Notes: generated by a model from the letters alone, not told the origin. Positions 24,513-33,165 are shown, counted from the stretch's first letter. The stretch is 64,000 nucleotides of DNA from an uncultured Clostridia bacterium (GCA_944328445.1 CALVHO010000008.1:1-64000), one strand, 5' to 3'. Made by a program: numbers and translations.

Positions 24513-24575
24513 GACACGGTCACATATTTTTATGGACACTATTTTATGGGGATAGAAGGAAATTATTTTAATTGA
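24165..24575 (+). pseudogene. tnpA: Truncated IS200 transposase TnpA
   Basis: This 136-residue frame starts as a standard IS200-type Y1 HUH transposase: HTKWNCKYHIVFAPKYRRK, the HUH motif DHIHMLVSIPP and FMGYLKGKSSLMIY. After GYYVDTV the sequence changes to unrelated residues (TYFYGHYFMGIEGNYFN) and the C-terminal helix with the catalytic Tyr and its partner Gln (YIxxQ in the family) is absent. The protein is therefore very probably inactive for strand cleavage. A typical C-terminal tail, EQLSIFDPRDPFTGSK, is found 8.4 kb away at about 32940-32993. The AT-rich cargo starts at the break. Confidence 0.8.
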
Positions 24576-24577
24576 TA

Positions 24578-25585
24578 CTATTTTTTATCATTTTTTGCTT
24601 TCTGATTTAATTCACTTATGCAATCAAGATAAGCTTGCTCTACTTCGGAGAGCGTTCGTGCCTGATATTTTTTATATTCGGTCTTCGCTTTATCTATCGC
24701 CTGCTCATGGCTGACAGTTCCCGCTCCGACAAGTAGTTTTTCACCGCTCATTGTAAGTATCCGATCCAAGTGAGCTGACCAATCTGCCATCGTCATTGGC
24801 TGTTCACGCTCAGCCTGCCTTTCTGCAAAATCAAGATAACCCGAAACGATTTGACCGAGGCTGCGTAATTCTTTTTCATTGAGATAATTCTTTGCTATAA
24901 CGGCATCTTGCAGATGCGGGCGATTACCCTTAAAGGTAGTAAGCCCCATAAATTCTTTTTCTGCGTCGGCGCGGTTATAGATAACTTCGGCAGCCGTTTG
25001 ACCGTGCACGGCGTAATGAATTTTGTTCTGTACTTTTTTGAAGAACTCAATGGAAATTTCGGCGTGAGGATCGTAATCTATGCTCGTTGCATAGATATCG
25101 AGTACCTGACGGTAGAACACCTTTTCGGATGCGCGGATGTCGCGAATACGCTCCAAAAGTTCTTTGAAGTATCCGCCTCCGCCAAGTTCTTTCAGCCTGT
25201 CGTCATCAAGCGTAAAACCTTTGCGGATATATTCATTGAGCCGTTTTGTAGCCCATTGACGGAACTGTGTGCCGCGCAGCGATTTAACGCGATAGCCGAC
25301 GGAAATAATGACATCAAGATTATAGTAATCAACCTGATAGGTTTTACCATCCGCGGCAGTTGTTGCAAATTTTGCAACAACTGCTTCACGCACAAGTTCG
25401 CCTTCTTCAAAAATGTTTTTGATGTGGCGGGAGATAGTAGACTTATCCCTTTCAAACAGCATAGCCATTTGATCGAGCGTAAGCCATACAGTTTCTCCCT
25501 GAAAGCGAACATCGACTTCAACTTTGCTGTCTTCGGTCTTAAAGATGATAAAATGTTGATTCTCATTTGAAATTTTAGCGTTCAT
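24578..25585 (-). CDS. RhuM family protein
   Basis: This 335-residue protein matches the RhuM (virulence RhuM) family: DVRFQGETVWLTLDQMAMLF, RDKSTISRHIKNIFEEGEL (HTH-like, DNA-binding), YNLDVIISVGYRVKS and FRQWATKRLNEYI. RhuM proteins occur in genomic islands and near restriction systems; the biochemical role is unknown. The ATG at 25585 is 31 nt past the helicase stop; upstream in-frame codons lie within the helicase gene. It is the last gene of the island operon and ends 2 nt from the truncated tnpA, with which it is convergent. Confidence 0.82.
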   Translation of the reverse strand: MNAKISNENQHFIIFKTEDSKVEVDVRFQGETVWLTLDQMAMLFERDKSTISRHIKNIFEEGELVREAVVAKFATTAADGKTYQVDYYNLDVIISVGYRVKSLRGTQFRQWATKRLNEYIRKGFTLDDDRLKELGGGGYFKELLERIRDIRASEKVFYRQVLDIYATSIDYDPHAEISIEFFKKVQNKIHYAVHGQTAAEVIYNRADAEKEFMGLTTFKGNRPHLQDAVIAKNYLNEKELRSLGQIVSGYLDFAERQAEREQPMTMADWSAHLDRILTMSGEKLLVGAGTVSHEQAIDKAKTEYKKYQARTLSEVEQAYLDCISELNQKAKNDKK

Positions 25586-25616
25586 GTGTCTTATCCCTAA
25601 TTTGCAACAATATTTT

Positions 25617-27806
25617 TTATTCGTTGAATGCAGCGGCAATTTCTTCATCTGATACATTCGTGCTTGTACCATTTTTAGCATTGATCCTGTCGATTTCCGC
25701 TTTAATAAGCTCACCAAATGTGGTCTTATCGAGTTCAAGACTTTCTTTCGCGGCAACGGATTTATCGGCGAACGCATCGAAAATTGCCTGTTTCTCTTCC
25801 AAAATCGCTGTAATTTTTTCATCGATAGTTTCAGGACAAAGCAGGCGATATACGAGTACGTTACGCACTTGACCCATACGGTAAGCTCTTGATATCGCCT
25901 GATTTTCGATAGAAGGCTTTAGCTGTGGCTCGCAGATTACTACAACGCTTGCCGCCTGTATATTAAGGCCCGTTCCGCCTGACTGTATCTGCGAGATCAA
26001 TACCGTGCCGGCAGGCGCTTCGTTAAACTCATCTATAATTTCCTGCCTTCTTTGCGGCGTGACAGAGCCGTTTATTGGATTGGGACATCTGTCACCGAGA
26101 AAATCGTATATCTTCCTTATGGTATCGAGGAAATAGGAGAATACTAGCACTTTCCTGCCTTCCGATTCAGCCTCTTCAATGATTTCTAAAAGTCTATTGG
26201 CTTTAGATGAGCGGTGCAGATATTCTACATTCCACGAAACTCGTCTTGCCTGCATATAGTGTCCTGCCATAAGCGAATCTTCATAAGCAATTTCTTCTTC
26301 TTTAGAAAGCGCACACCATTCTTTTGATTCGATGAGTTCAGGGAGTTCCGTAAGAACGTCATCTCGTTTACGCCTGTAATATACAGGCGCAACTTTTTCG
26401 CGGAATTGAGGAGCGGACGACATAAACGCTATTCTGCTGACTGAACTTGCAATGCGTGGCTGAAGATACCTGATAAGCGTTATCATTTCATCGACGTTGT
26501 TTTCTAATGCCGTGCCGGTCATAAATAGCAAGCGAGGGGAATGAGAACATAATACCAGCGTATTTATTGTGCGTTGAGCTTCCGGATTTTTAATATAATG
26601 AGCTTCATCTATAACGGTAAGGGCATGATGGAAGTTTTCATCCAGCTTAAAATACTTCGTTGTTTCATAGGTCGTAACGGCAACGCCTCCATGCTTTATC
26701 CAGTCTTTAATCGCTGCAAGCCGCAAACTGCCATGCACTTTGATAACGCTGAGTTTACTGTGTTTTACTATTTCGCGGCACCAGTTTGTAAGGACGCTTG
26801 CCGGACAAACGACAACAAAGTGCGTTGCTCCCGTATTTTTCAATGATACCATAGCAGCGATTGCCTGTACGGTTTTGCCGAGGCCCATTTCGTCGCCTAA
26901 TAAAACGCGTTCCTGATGCAGAATGTACTTTACGCCCCATTCCTGATACCGTCTTAAAGTACAGAGCAATCCATCCGGAAAGAAGCATTGATCCTGAATT
27001 TTCTGAGCCAACTCCTCAGGCAGACCGTAGACGGCGTCGGACGTACCGAGTAAACCCGGATTAACATCTTCGAGCACGGAAAAATAAGCGGGCGATTGTG
27101 CCGCAAAATCTGTCCATGCCTCTGATGCTGAAGCATTGCCAATATTTTTCAGGTCATTTACAAGCGCTTTTGTCTGTGAACCATACTCGCCTTGCCAAAG
27201 TTCCGTTAGCTTCTGATATGCAAAATTGGCGCGTTCTTTTGTTGCTTTTGAGGTAAACAACCAGCGCAGTACGTTTTTGCCGGGCTTAACGAGATTGCAT
27301 AAGTCATCGATCTGCTCTTCATATTCATTTATATAACGATTGCAGGAAGAAACGAGCGGGCGGGCAAGATTGTATGCGTAAATATTTTTGACAAGTTCAG
27401 TAGCTTGCTTTGTTTTATTATCCGTACTCAGCTTTATATGTATTTCTTTGAAAGTTTTATTTGCAAAATCCTTTGTTATCCTTATGATAGTGTAGGCGGC
27501 ATCCTGACTGATCCCGCGAATAGAAGCAAGCCTGTAAGGGGTGGAAGAATAAATATCGGCAACCGTTCGATACCCGTGGTCAAGTAAAGGTTTTATTTTT
27601 AACCCTTTTTTCTGCTTTGTAAGTTCATCTACAGGGACTCCGCGCAAAACATTCATAACCTCTTGCATGGCAAGGTTATCGGAAGTGGCTTTTATCTGAT
27701 TTAAGTATTGCTCCGAAACGCTGCTTGCCGCCTTAAGATTGTTTAGCCTGCGGTTATGTTGTTCCAAAAGCAATTTAACATCTTGCGAAGAAAAAAGTTT
27801 GGCCAT
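25617..27806 (-). CDS. SNF2-family DEAH helicase
   Basis: This 729-residue protein has an N-terminal region of about 280 residues with a helix-hairpin-helix-like segment (YRLASIRGISQDAAYTI, about 91-107), then a complete SNF2 ATPase core: Walker A GDEMGLGKT (about 304-312), motif II DEAH (about 400), motif III MTGTALENN, and in the second lobe QSGGTGLNIQAA and QAISRAYRMGQ. It should be a double-stranded-DNA translocase. It starts 9 nt after the SbcC-like gene with GAGGG as SD, so it is part of the same operon. No nuclease or methylase domain is fused to it. Confidence 0.9.
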   Translation of the reverse strand: MAKLFSSQDVKLLLEQHNRRLNNLKAASSVSEQYLNQIKATSDNLAMQEVMNVLRGVPVDELTKQKKGLKIKPLLDHGYRTVADIYSSTPYRLASIRGISQDAAYTIIRITKDFANKTFKEIHIKLSTDNKTKQATELVKNIYAYNLARPLVSSCNRYINEYEEQIDDLCNLVKPGKNVLRWLFTSKATKERANFAYQKLTELWQGEYGSQTKALVNDLKNIGNASASEAWTDFAAQSPAYFSVLEDVNPGLLGTSDAVYGLPEELAQKIQDQCFFPDGLLCTLRRYQEWGVKYILHQERVLLGDEMGLGKTVQAIAAMVSLKNTGATHFVVVCPASVLTNWCREIVKHSKLSVIKVHGSLRLAAIKDWIKHGGVAVTTYETTKYFKLDENFHHALTVIDEAHYIKNPEAQRTINTLVLCSHSPRLLFMTGTALENNVDEMITLIRYLQPRIASSVSRIAFMSSAPQFREKVAPVYYRRKRDDVLTELPELIESKEWCALSKEEEIAYEDSLMAGHYMQARRVSWNVEYLHRSSKANRLLEIIEEAESEGRKVLVFSYFLDTIRKIYDFLGDRCPNPINGSVTPQRRQEIIDEFNEAPAGTVLISQIQSGGTGLNIQAASVVVICEPQLKPSIENQAISRAYRMGQVRNVLVYRLLCPETIDEKITAILEEKQAIFDAFADKSVAAKESLELDKTTFGELIKAEIDRINAKNGTSTNVSDEEIAAAFNE

Positions 27807-27815
27807 TTGTCCCTC

Positions 27816-30386
27816 TTATATTGTCCTGCTTTCATGACAGGTAAAGTAGATAAGTTGTAATTTCTCCGAAAGTTTTTTAAGCATCTCTTTTACCCTGTCC
27901 ATATGCTTCTGATCGAGATTTACAAACGGATCGTCGAGAATAAGAAACGGCTTTTCTTCCGTGTACATGTTGTCAATGAGCGCCATTCTGAAGCAGAACG
28001 CACAGATACTGCGCTGTCCTGTACTGAGATGTTTTTCGCTACGCTCTATGCCGTTGCGTTCGTACCTTATTTCAAAATTAGGAGTCATCGTCACTTTCTC
28101 TCCGAGTGCGGTTTCCAACAATCCGGCATAGTTTACGAAATTATTTTTGACAGGCGCGACATACCTGTCTTTAAGACGCTTATCGGCTTCTTTCAGCAAA
28201 TCGGCTGTCCATATCAATAAATCGTGATCATGCTTATATTCCCTCAGCAATTCTTCATGCCGCTGTTTTTCGGCATATAATTCATCGAGTTTTTCAGCTT
28301 CCGTTTCACAATCCGATATGTCAATACTCAGCTTGGAGATATCTTTGTTGATAATCTCGATTCTTTCTTCTACCTTTTCGGTTTCGTCGCTTTCAGACGT
28401 AGCTGGGCGGACATCGAGTTTCTTTTCCTCTTTCAGTTGTTGTGCTTTTTTAATGTTTTCGGCATAATCTCTCCCGACCTGCCTGTATTTCTCCACATCT
28501 TCTTCCAGTTCGCGGATATGATCCGTTATCTGTTTGTCAAAACGATATTTTGCGCAAAAATCACCTATCGCTTTTTCATGTTCTGCAAGTTGCGCTTTGG
28601 TGTCAGCATTTTGTTTGTCAAATCCTTTAAGCATGTTCTTAAGTATTGCATAACGGTTCAGCTCGTTCTGCAAATCAGAAAGCCTCTTGCTGAAATCGCC
28701 GTCCGTAAAGTTATATATGAAAAAATAATCACTAATTCCTTTATCGAGCTGCGCACATTCAGATCTTTTCTCTGCAAGTGTTTTGGTCTTTTCGCTGCTG
28801 CTGCGGACAAAGATATTATATTTCGCAAGGTCATCTTTGAATTTTGCGACTGAATACAGAATGTTTTTATCGAGAGAATAGCCATAAGGAGTAAGCAATC
28901 TCTGTACAGCCAATTCCGCACTATTTTTTACGCGCTCTTTCGCGGCTTTCTCAGGGTTTATTCTTTGAACGGTATCGGAAACAGGCGCAGATGTCTTTTT
29001 GTTGAGGTAAATAAATCCCGTTGCCAACAGGCAGACCGCCCCTACGGCAAGCAATATCACGCCAGGTATCATCTGAACAAACAGTATCCCTATGCCCGCA
29101 ACGGCAATGAGCGACGCAATAACTGCTATGATCAGATACTTCTTTTTAGAACCCTGATGCTTGGCAGATACATGGTCTGCTCGTTCTACAATATAGTCGG
29201 GCGTTTCTATGTACGCCTTTTCCGCCCGCTCATACTCATCGACGGCGGCGTCTATTTGCGCCAAATCCTTCTCTGTAGGTGTGTGATTTTCAAATTTTTT
29301 GCGCAAGGCAATTTCATCTTCAGTCGGCTTTACACTTTCTTGCGCATAAATTTCGGCTTCATTTTGAGTTAACAGATCTATTTTACCTCTTATATCGGCA
29401 ATTTCGGTTTCGGTAGGTTGTCTGCCGTCATATTTCTTGTGCAATTTGGAAAGCATTTCCGTATCTTCATGTGACAACGCTTTTGTCGTCTGCTGTGCAA
29501 GTGTCGTTTTAACCGAAATATGATTCCTTATGGCAGAAATCTCATCAGAAGACGGAATGCCGCCGGGATATTTGCGCCTTATTTCTTCAACAGTGCGCTC
29601 TGCCTGTTCCGCTGCAGATATTAAATTATCGTACTGCTCCCAGTCTTTCAGTTCCAAAGCCGTCTTTTGGTTTGCGTCAATTTTTCGGCGCAAATTTTTA
29701 AGTTCATCTTCACAACCGGCAAGTCTTTCGTATTTTTCCGACAAACTTGCTTTGATAATTTCGACGTTGTCGATTTTTTCTTCCAACTTAAGAATATGAT
29801 TATTTTCTTTTGAAATAAGGTCGTTACCGGATTTTGCTTTTTTGTACTCTTTTGCCGCCTTATCAAGGCGGTCAAGCGCTTTTTCGGTATTTGTATCGTC
29901 GGTGCTGCCTTCCACAAAATTGGTGAGTTTTGCATTTATGCTGCCTGTGGAGCCGATCTCGATTTCATGTGCATCGATAAATATCGTACGCTCAAAGGAA
30001 GGCTTATCGATACCGAAAAGCTTTTCGCCTATTTTATCTCCGAAGTCGTTGCAAAGCTCGCCGTTTTTATATACTGTAAGACTGTCTTTGGTGTCGCTTT
30101 TTTCATCAAAGTAGCGCTCTATCTTATAACAGTCTTTTCCGAAAGAAAATAACACATTGCCGCCAAACTTGCCTCCGGCAAACGGGTTGAAGTGCCTGCG
30201 CATCCCGAACTCTTTATTGTTTGCTCTATCCGAGTTCATACCGTAAAACATTGCTTCCAAGAAGGATGCAAGGGTGGTCTTTCCGAATCCGTTTTCTTCA
30301 CATATAGAAGTGAGATTTTCTTCAAACCTGATTTCTTTCTTTGTGATAGCGCCGAAATTTTCAATATAACAGGAAATCAGTTTCAT
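27816..30386 (-). CDS. SbcC/YhaN-like SMC-type ATPase with membrane hairpin
   Basis: This 856-residue protein has split ABC ATPase halves: Walker A in EENGFGKTTLASFLE (about 31-45) and, at the C-terminus, signature LSTGQRS, Walker B FLILDDPFVNLD and a His in FTCHES. Long coiled-coil-prone arms fill the middle. At about 416-462 two hydrophobic helices form a membrane hairpin instead of a zinc hook, as in YhaN-like proteins. The start overlaps the SbcD-like stop by 4 nt (ATGA), SD AAGGAGATAG. It probably works as a complex with that nuclease, tethered to the membrane. Confidence 0.87.
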   Translation of the reverse strand: MKLISCYIENFGAITKKEIRFEENLTSICEENGFGKTTLASFLEAMFYGMNSDRANNKEFGMRRHFNPFAGGKFGGNVLFSFGKDCYKIERYFDEKSDTKDSLTVYKNGELCNDFGDKIGEKLFGIDKPSFERTIFIDAHEIEIGSTGSINAKLTNFVEGSTDDTNTEKALDRLDKAAKEYKKAKSGNDLISKENNHILKLEEKIDNVEIIKASLSEKYERLAGCEDELKNLRRKIDANQKTALELKDWEQYDNLISAAEQAERTVEEIRRKYPGGIPSSDEISAIRNHISVKTTLAQQTTKALSHEDTEMLSKLHKKYDGRQPTETEIADIRGKIDLLTQNEAEIYAQESVKPTEDEIALRKKFENHTPTEKDLAQIDAAVDEYERAEKAYIETPDYIVERADHVSAKHQGSKKKYLIIAVIASLIAVAGIGILFVQMIPGVILLAVGAVCLLATGFIYLNKKTSAPVSDTVQRINPEKAAKERVKNSAELAVQRLLTPYGYSLDKNILYSVAKFKDDLAKYNIFVRSSSEKTKTLAEKRSECAQLDKGISDYFFIYNFTDGDFSKRLSDLQNELNRYAILKNMLKGFDKQNADTKAQLAEHEKAIGDFCAKYRFDKQITDHIRELEEDVEKYRQVGRDYAENIKKAQQLKEEKKLDVRPATSESDETEKVEERIEIINKDISKLSIDISDCETEAEKLDELYAEKQRHEELLREYKHDHDLLIWTADLLKEADKRLKDRYVAPVKNNFVNYAGLLETALGEKVTMTPNFEIRYERNGIERSEKHLSTGQRSICAFCFRMALIDNMYTEEKPFLILDDPFVNLDQKHMDRVKEMLKKLSEKLQLIYFTCHESRTI

Positions 30387-31456
30387 AAATCTATCTCCTT
30401 TCCGTCCAAAGCCTTTAATCCGCAGTTTATTATCGTCATTTTTTCTTCGTTATCCAATTCCGCCGTATTGTAAACTGTTCTTATAAATTCACCCTTGATA
30501 GAAAGGTCGTTTTCATATTGCGAAATGTCTATTTTCCGTCTCGTCTTATCTTTTACGCTTACAAAATAACAGGAGTCCGCAAGCAATCTTTCAACGTCGT
30601 CGGCAAGTCTGTCCACATCGAAATTTATTTCGCCAATAAGATTTATCCTGTAAAGGTCGCGTTTATCGAATTGCACGCTGTTTTTTACTTTTAGATAGAC
30701 TTCATATGCGCTTTTACATCCAGTTATATCGATGTCAATTTCATTTATTTTGCGTTGTGCAAACGGAATAAAAGTATGTGTGTGTTTATTTTCTTCAATA
30801 TCCAATAATACAAATCCGTGTTCGCCCGGTTCATCAAAGCCGCGCCCTTCCGGGCAGCCGCAATAAATGTATTCGCCGCGCTCGTCGATTTGTCCCTGCG
30901 ATGGTTTATGAATATGCCCGAGGGCAAGATAATCAATATTTTTGTTTTTCAATCTTTTCAGGTTTATATCTCCGCCGGAAAGATTGTCGCTTATCTGCCC
31001 GTGCAACATTACAATATTGTATTTATCCTTTTCGAGAACAAGCGAAGAATAATAAGATGAACTGTTTGCCGGGCAAATTTCTGTACCGCAGATTACCACA
31101 TCGCCATACGAATAAGCCGTCCACCGTTCGGAAAATAATTTTAGATTTTCAGGTAACTCTTCCGGTATGGCATCGCTTATATCGTGATTGCCTTTCAGAT
31201 ATAAAAAGTCAATATCGGGATTAGCCGTAACAACGCTATAAAAGAAATCTTTATCCTTTTTGAATGGTCTGTCCGAATCAAATATATCGCCGCAGAGCAT
31301 TATTACAGATACGCCATTACCCTTTGCGTATTCAACTAAACGCTTAAATGTATTTCGCAGTTCAGCTTTGCGCTCGTCTGCAATTTCCTTATTGAACCTT
31401 GAATCCATCCTCGAACCCAAATGGATATCGGCTGTATGAATGATTTTCACTTTCAC
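30383..31456 (-). CDS. SbcD/YhaO-like metallophosphoesterase nuclease
   Basis: This 357-residue calcineurin-like phosphoesterase has all metal motifs: HTADIHLG (D10, H12), CGDIFD (D57), KGNHD (N90, H91), a central LHGQ and GHIHKP. This is the order in Mre11/SbcD and YhaO exonucleases. The C-terminal part is the presumed ATPase-binding and capping region. It begins with GTG at 31456, overlapping the XRE stop (GTGA), with GAGGAGG as SD. Sandwiched with the SbcC-like gene, it should act on DNA ends. Confidence 0.9.
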   Translation of the reverse strand: MKVKIIHTADIHLGSRMDSRFNKEIADERKAELRNTFKRLVEYAKGNGVSVIMLCGDIFDSDRPFKKDKDFFYSVVTANPDIDFLYLKGNHDISDAIPEELPENLKLFSERWTAYSYGDVVICGTEICPANSSSYYSSLVLEKDKYNIVMLHGQISDNLSGGDINLKRLKNKNIDYLALGHIHKPSQGQIDERGEYIYCGCPEGRGFDEPGEHGFVLLDIEENKHTHTFIPFAQRKINEIDIDITGCKSAYEVYLKVKNSVQFDKRDLYRINLIGEINFDVDRLADDVERLLADSCYFVSVKDKTRRKIDISQYENDLSIKGEFIRTVYNTAELDNEEKMTIINCGLKALDGKEIDL

Positions 31457-31689
31457 ATCCTCCTCATATCAGAGTTCATGTCGGTTTGCAAGTCATTTAT
31501 ATTATTGAATTCAATGCCGTGCTTTTCGCAGAAATCGTTAAATCTGCCAACGGATGCAAGTTGCGGCTCATATCCTTTACTTTCCCACCGATTGACGGTG
31601 GCAAACGAAACGCCGATCTCTTTTGCAAGTTGCGCTTGGCTTAGGTATAGTTTCATCCGCACAAACTTGACCTTGTCCGCAAATGTCAT
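31453..31689 (-). CDS. XRE-family HTH regulator
   Basis: This 78-residue protein is a single helix-turn-helix domain: LSQAQLAKEIGVSFATVNRWESKGYEP. It starts at 31689, where GAGGT lies just upstream; the longer frame starts before the promoter. It is the first gene of the island operon and likely the autorepressor of it. A perfect 10-bp palindrome GTTATATAAC lies over the predicted transcription start. Confidence 0.9.
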   Translation of the reverse strand: MTFADKVKFVRMKLYLSQAQLAKEIGVSFATVNRWESKGYEPQLASVGRFNDFCEKHGIEFNNINDLQTDMNSDMRRM

Positions 31690-31707
31690 AAATGATACCT
31701 CAATGTC

Positions 31708-31748
31708 GTTATATAACATATTATAGCAGATATTGGGTGGAAAAGCAA
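31708..31748 (-). promoter_or_regulatory. Island operon promoter and candidate operator
   Basis: On the minus strand TTGCTT (complement 31743-31748), 17-nt spacer, TATAAT (complement 31720-31725). The palindrome GTTATATAAC (31708-31717) overlaps the start point and is a natural candidate for XRE binding. Confidence 0.75.
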
Positions 31749-31789
31749 TAGTCTGCACATGATTTTGCGTATGATTTTTTACCACAATT

Positions 31790-32124
31790 CTACGTCATTT
31801 CACCACTTTGGCACCATGGCGTGTGCTTGGCATAGACAAGTGCGGCTCGCTTCGCTCGCCGCAGCCAAGCACACGCCACGAAAAAGACAACAAGAACAAC
31901 ACGGAAAACCAAACCGAAAGCGCGGCGGTGCGGAGCCGTCCCCGCTGAACCGCTTTGGGATCGGCTGCCGCTTTTCCGCCGCGCACGGCTTTCTCTTTAT
32001 TGGTTTTTGCCGTTCGTTGCACCTCTTGAATTTGCCTTTTCGGTCAGGCTATGGTAGCATAGTTCCTCGCGGACGTCAACGTTCGCAAAATCGTCGCTTA
32101 AAACACCTATAGAAACGAATTGAT
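31790..32124. other. Gene-poor stretch with long inverted repeat
   Basis: GGCGTGTGCTTGGC (31818-31831) pairs perfectly with GCCAAGCACACGCC (31864-31877), and TGCGG/CCGCA extends inside it. A minus-strand frame of 75 codons across 31795-32022 (KAAADPKAVQRGRLR) resembles fragments I associate with conjugative elements, but it lacks an SD and overlaps the hairpin, so I do not call it a gene. The stretch is GC-richer than the island genes around it. Confidence 0.5.
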
Positions 32125-32159
32125 AGCCGAGTAAGGATTGCTCTTTGCTCGGCTCTTTT
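32125..32159 (+). terminator. Terminator-like hairpin
   Basis: AGCCGAG/CTCGGCT (32125-32131 with 32148-32154) followed by CTTTTG. It lies between the inverted repeat and the next gene, with no gene ending nearby, so it may be a remnant. Confidence 0.5.
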
Positions 32160-32316
32160 GCTATTTATGAGGCATTCCCAGACCTGTACGCAACGATTTT
32201 GGCTTTGTCCCGTTGACTTCCGCAGGCTTGCTATTCAGAGTGCCAACATTCACCGTCCTATGCACCTCCGCCTGTTGCCCGAAAAAGGCAAAATCAAATT
32301 CGGAGGTGTATCAAAA

Positions 32317-32952
32317 ATGGAAATGTTGGTAACAAAGTTCTCGAAAGGAAAGTACCGCAACGAGGGAGAATTGTTCTCCGAGCCTATCTCAAAGGACAAC
32401 GTAAAGCTCATGGGCGAGATGATAGCTTTGCAGGCATTGCGTACCGTGAAAAAATATGATTTGAAAATCGCGGACAAACTGTATATCGGTTTAAACAAAG
32501 ACCTGCACCATATGGGAGAAATAGACTATATCGTGTCGGACGGATATGATTGCGCGCAGACAGCTATGTGTTTCCTGTATCAATTCATAGGCAGAACGGT
32601 TCACGAGATTTATGGGAAAGATAAAAAAGGAAAAGACATTACCATTAAACTTGCGTGCTACCGTGAAGTAGACCGCTTCATCGACAGTCTGTGCAACAGG
32701 TCTGACAGGCGCGGCCCTGTCGAATACATAGACTTTACGGACTATAAGGCTCTGCCAATGGATCCCGTAAACTGCTTTGAGAAAGAACAGACCGATTACG
32801 GCAAATGCGACGAACTTGTTGCGGCTTTACAGTTATCCGCACTGGAACTTGCCATCCTGAATTGCTATATGAACGGAATGAGGCAAGCAGAAGTGTGTGC
32901 CGAACTCGGAATCGGCAGGGGAACGATAAACCACAGGAAAGCGAGCAATTAA
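32317..32952 (+). CDS. Sigma-region-4-like regulator, C-terminally truncated
   Basis: This 211-residue product opens VTKFSKGKYRNEGELFSEPI and ends in a sigma-region-4-like HTH (LSALELAILNCYMNGMRQAEVCAELGIGRGTINHRK). I associate this architecture with regulators of integrative conjugative elements in Clostridia. The recognition helix is followed by only KASN before the stop, because the reading frame runs into the IS200 right fragment; the native C-terminus is probably lost. Start 32317 follows GGAGGTG. No conjugation genes accompany it. Confidence 0.6.
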   Translation: MEMLVTKFSKGKYRNEGELFSEPISKDNVKLMGEMIALQALRTVKKYDLKIADKLYIGLNKDLHHMGEIDYIVSDGYDCAQTAMCFLYQFIGRTVHEIYGKDKKGKDITIKLACYREVDRFIDSLCNRSDRRGPVEYIDFTDYKALPMDPVNCFEKEQTDYGKCDELVAALQLSALELAILNCYMNGMRQAEVCAELGIGRGTINHRKASN

Positions 32953-33104
32953 GTATCTTTGACCCGCGGGACCCGTTTACGGGTAGCAAGTAACCAATGC
33001 ATGGCTGGCAGGCCAATATAAAGCGCACTTGTGCGCAGCCAGTAAAGTTTAGGGTTATACCCGAAAATGAAATACCCCGCGTTTCCACGCGGGGATCTTT
33101 ATTT
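32936..33104 (+). mobile_element. IS200-type element, right fragment
   Basis: In a frame different from that of the upstream gene the DNA encodes EQLSIFDPRDPFTGSK and stops at 32993, the usual C-terminus of IS200 TnpA proteins as I know them. An untranslated tail follows, then the right-end hairpin CCCCGCG/CGCGGGG (33075-33081 with 33088-33094). GC-rich chromosomal DNA resumes at once. Together with 24031-24512 it brackets the cargo. Confidence 0.7.
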
Positions 33105-33133
33105 GCCCCGCGCGGCGCATGCCGCCGAAGGGC

Positions 33134-33165
33134 AAAAAAACCCGCCGAACGCTCTGCGTTCGGCG
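33134..33165 (-). terminator. glyS terminator
   Basis: 10-bp stem CGCCGAACGC/GCGTTCGGCG (33143-33152 with 33156-33165); seven A at 33134-33140 give the T run on the minus strand. A weaker hairpin GCGGC/GCCGC with seven T near 33190-33208 faces the other way. Confidence 0.8.

Noticed and set aside
31795-32022. 75-codon minus-strand frame (KAAADPKAVQRGRLR)
   Set aside because: No SD, overlaps a long inverted repeat, and similar frames are probably mis-called fragments of conjugative elements.
24031-33104. A complete IS605 or transposon-associated TnpB element
   Set aside because: No RuvC-like TnpB gene is present in the island; only TnpA fragments are visible.
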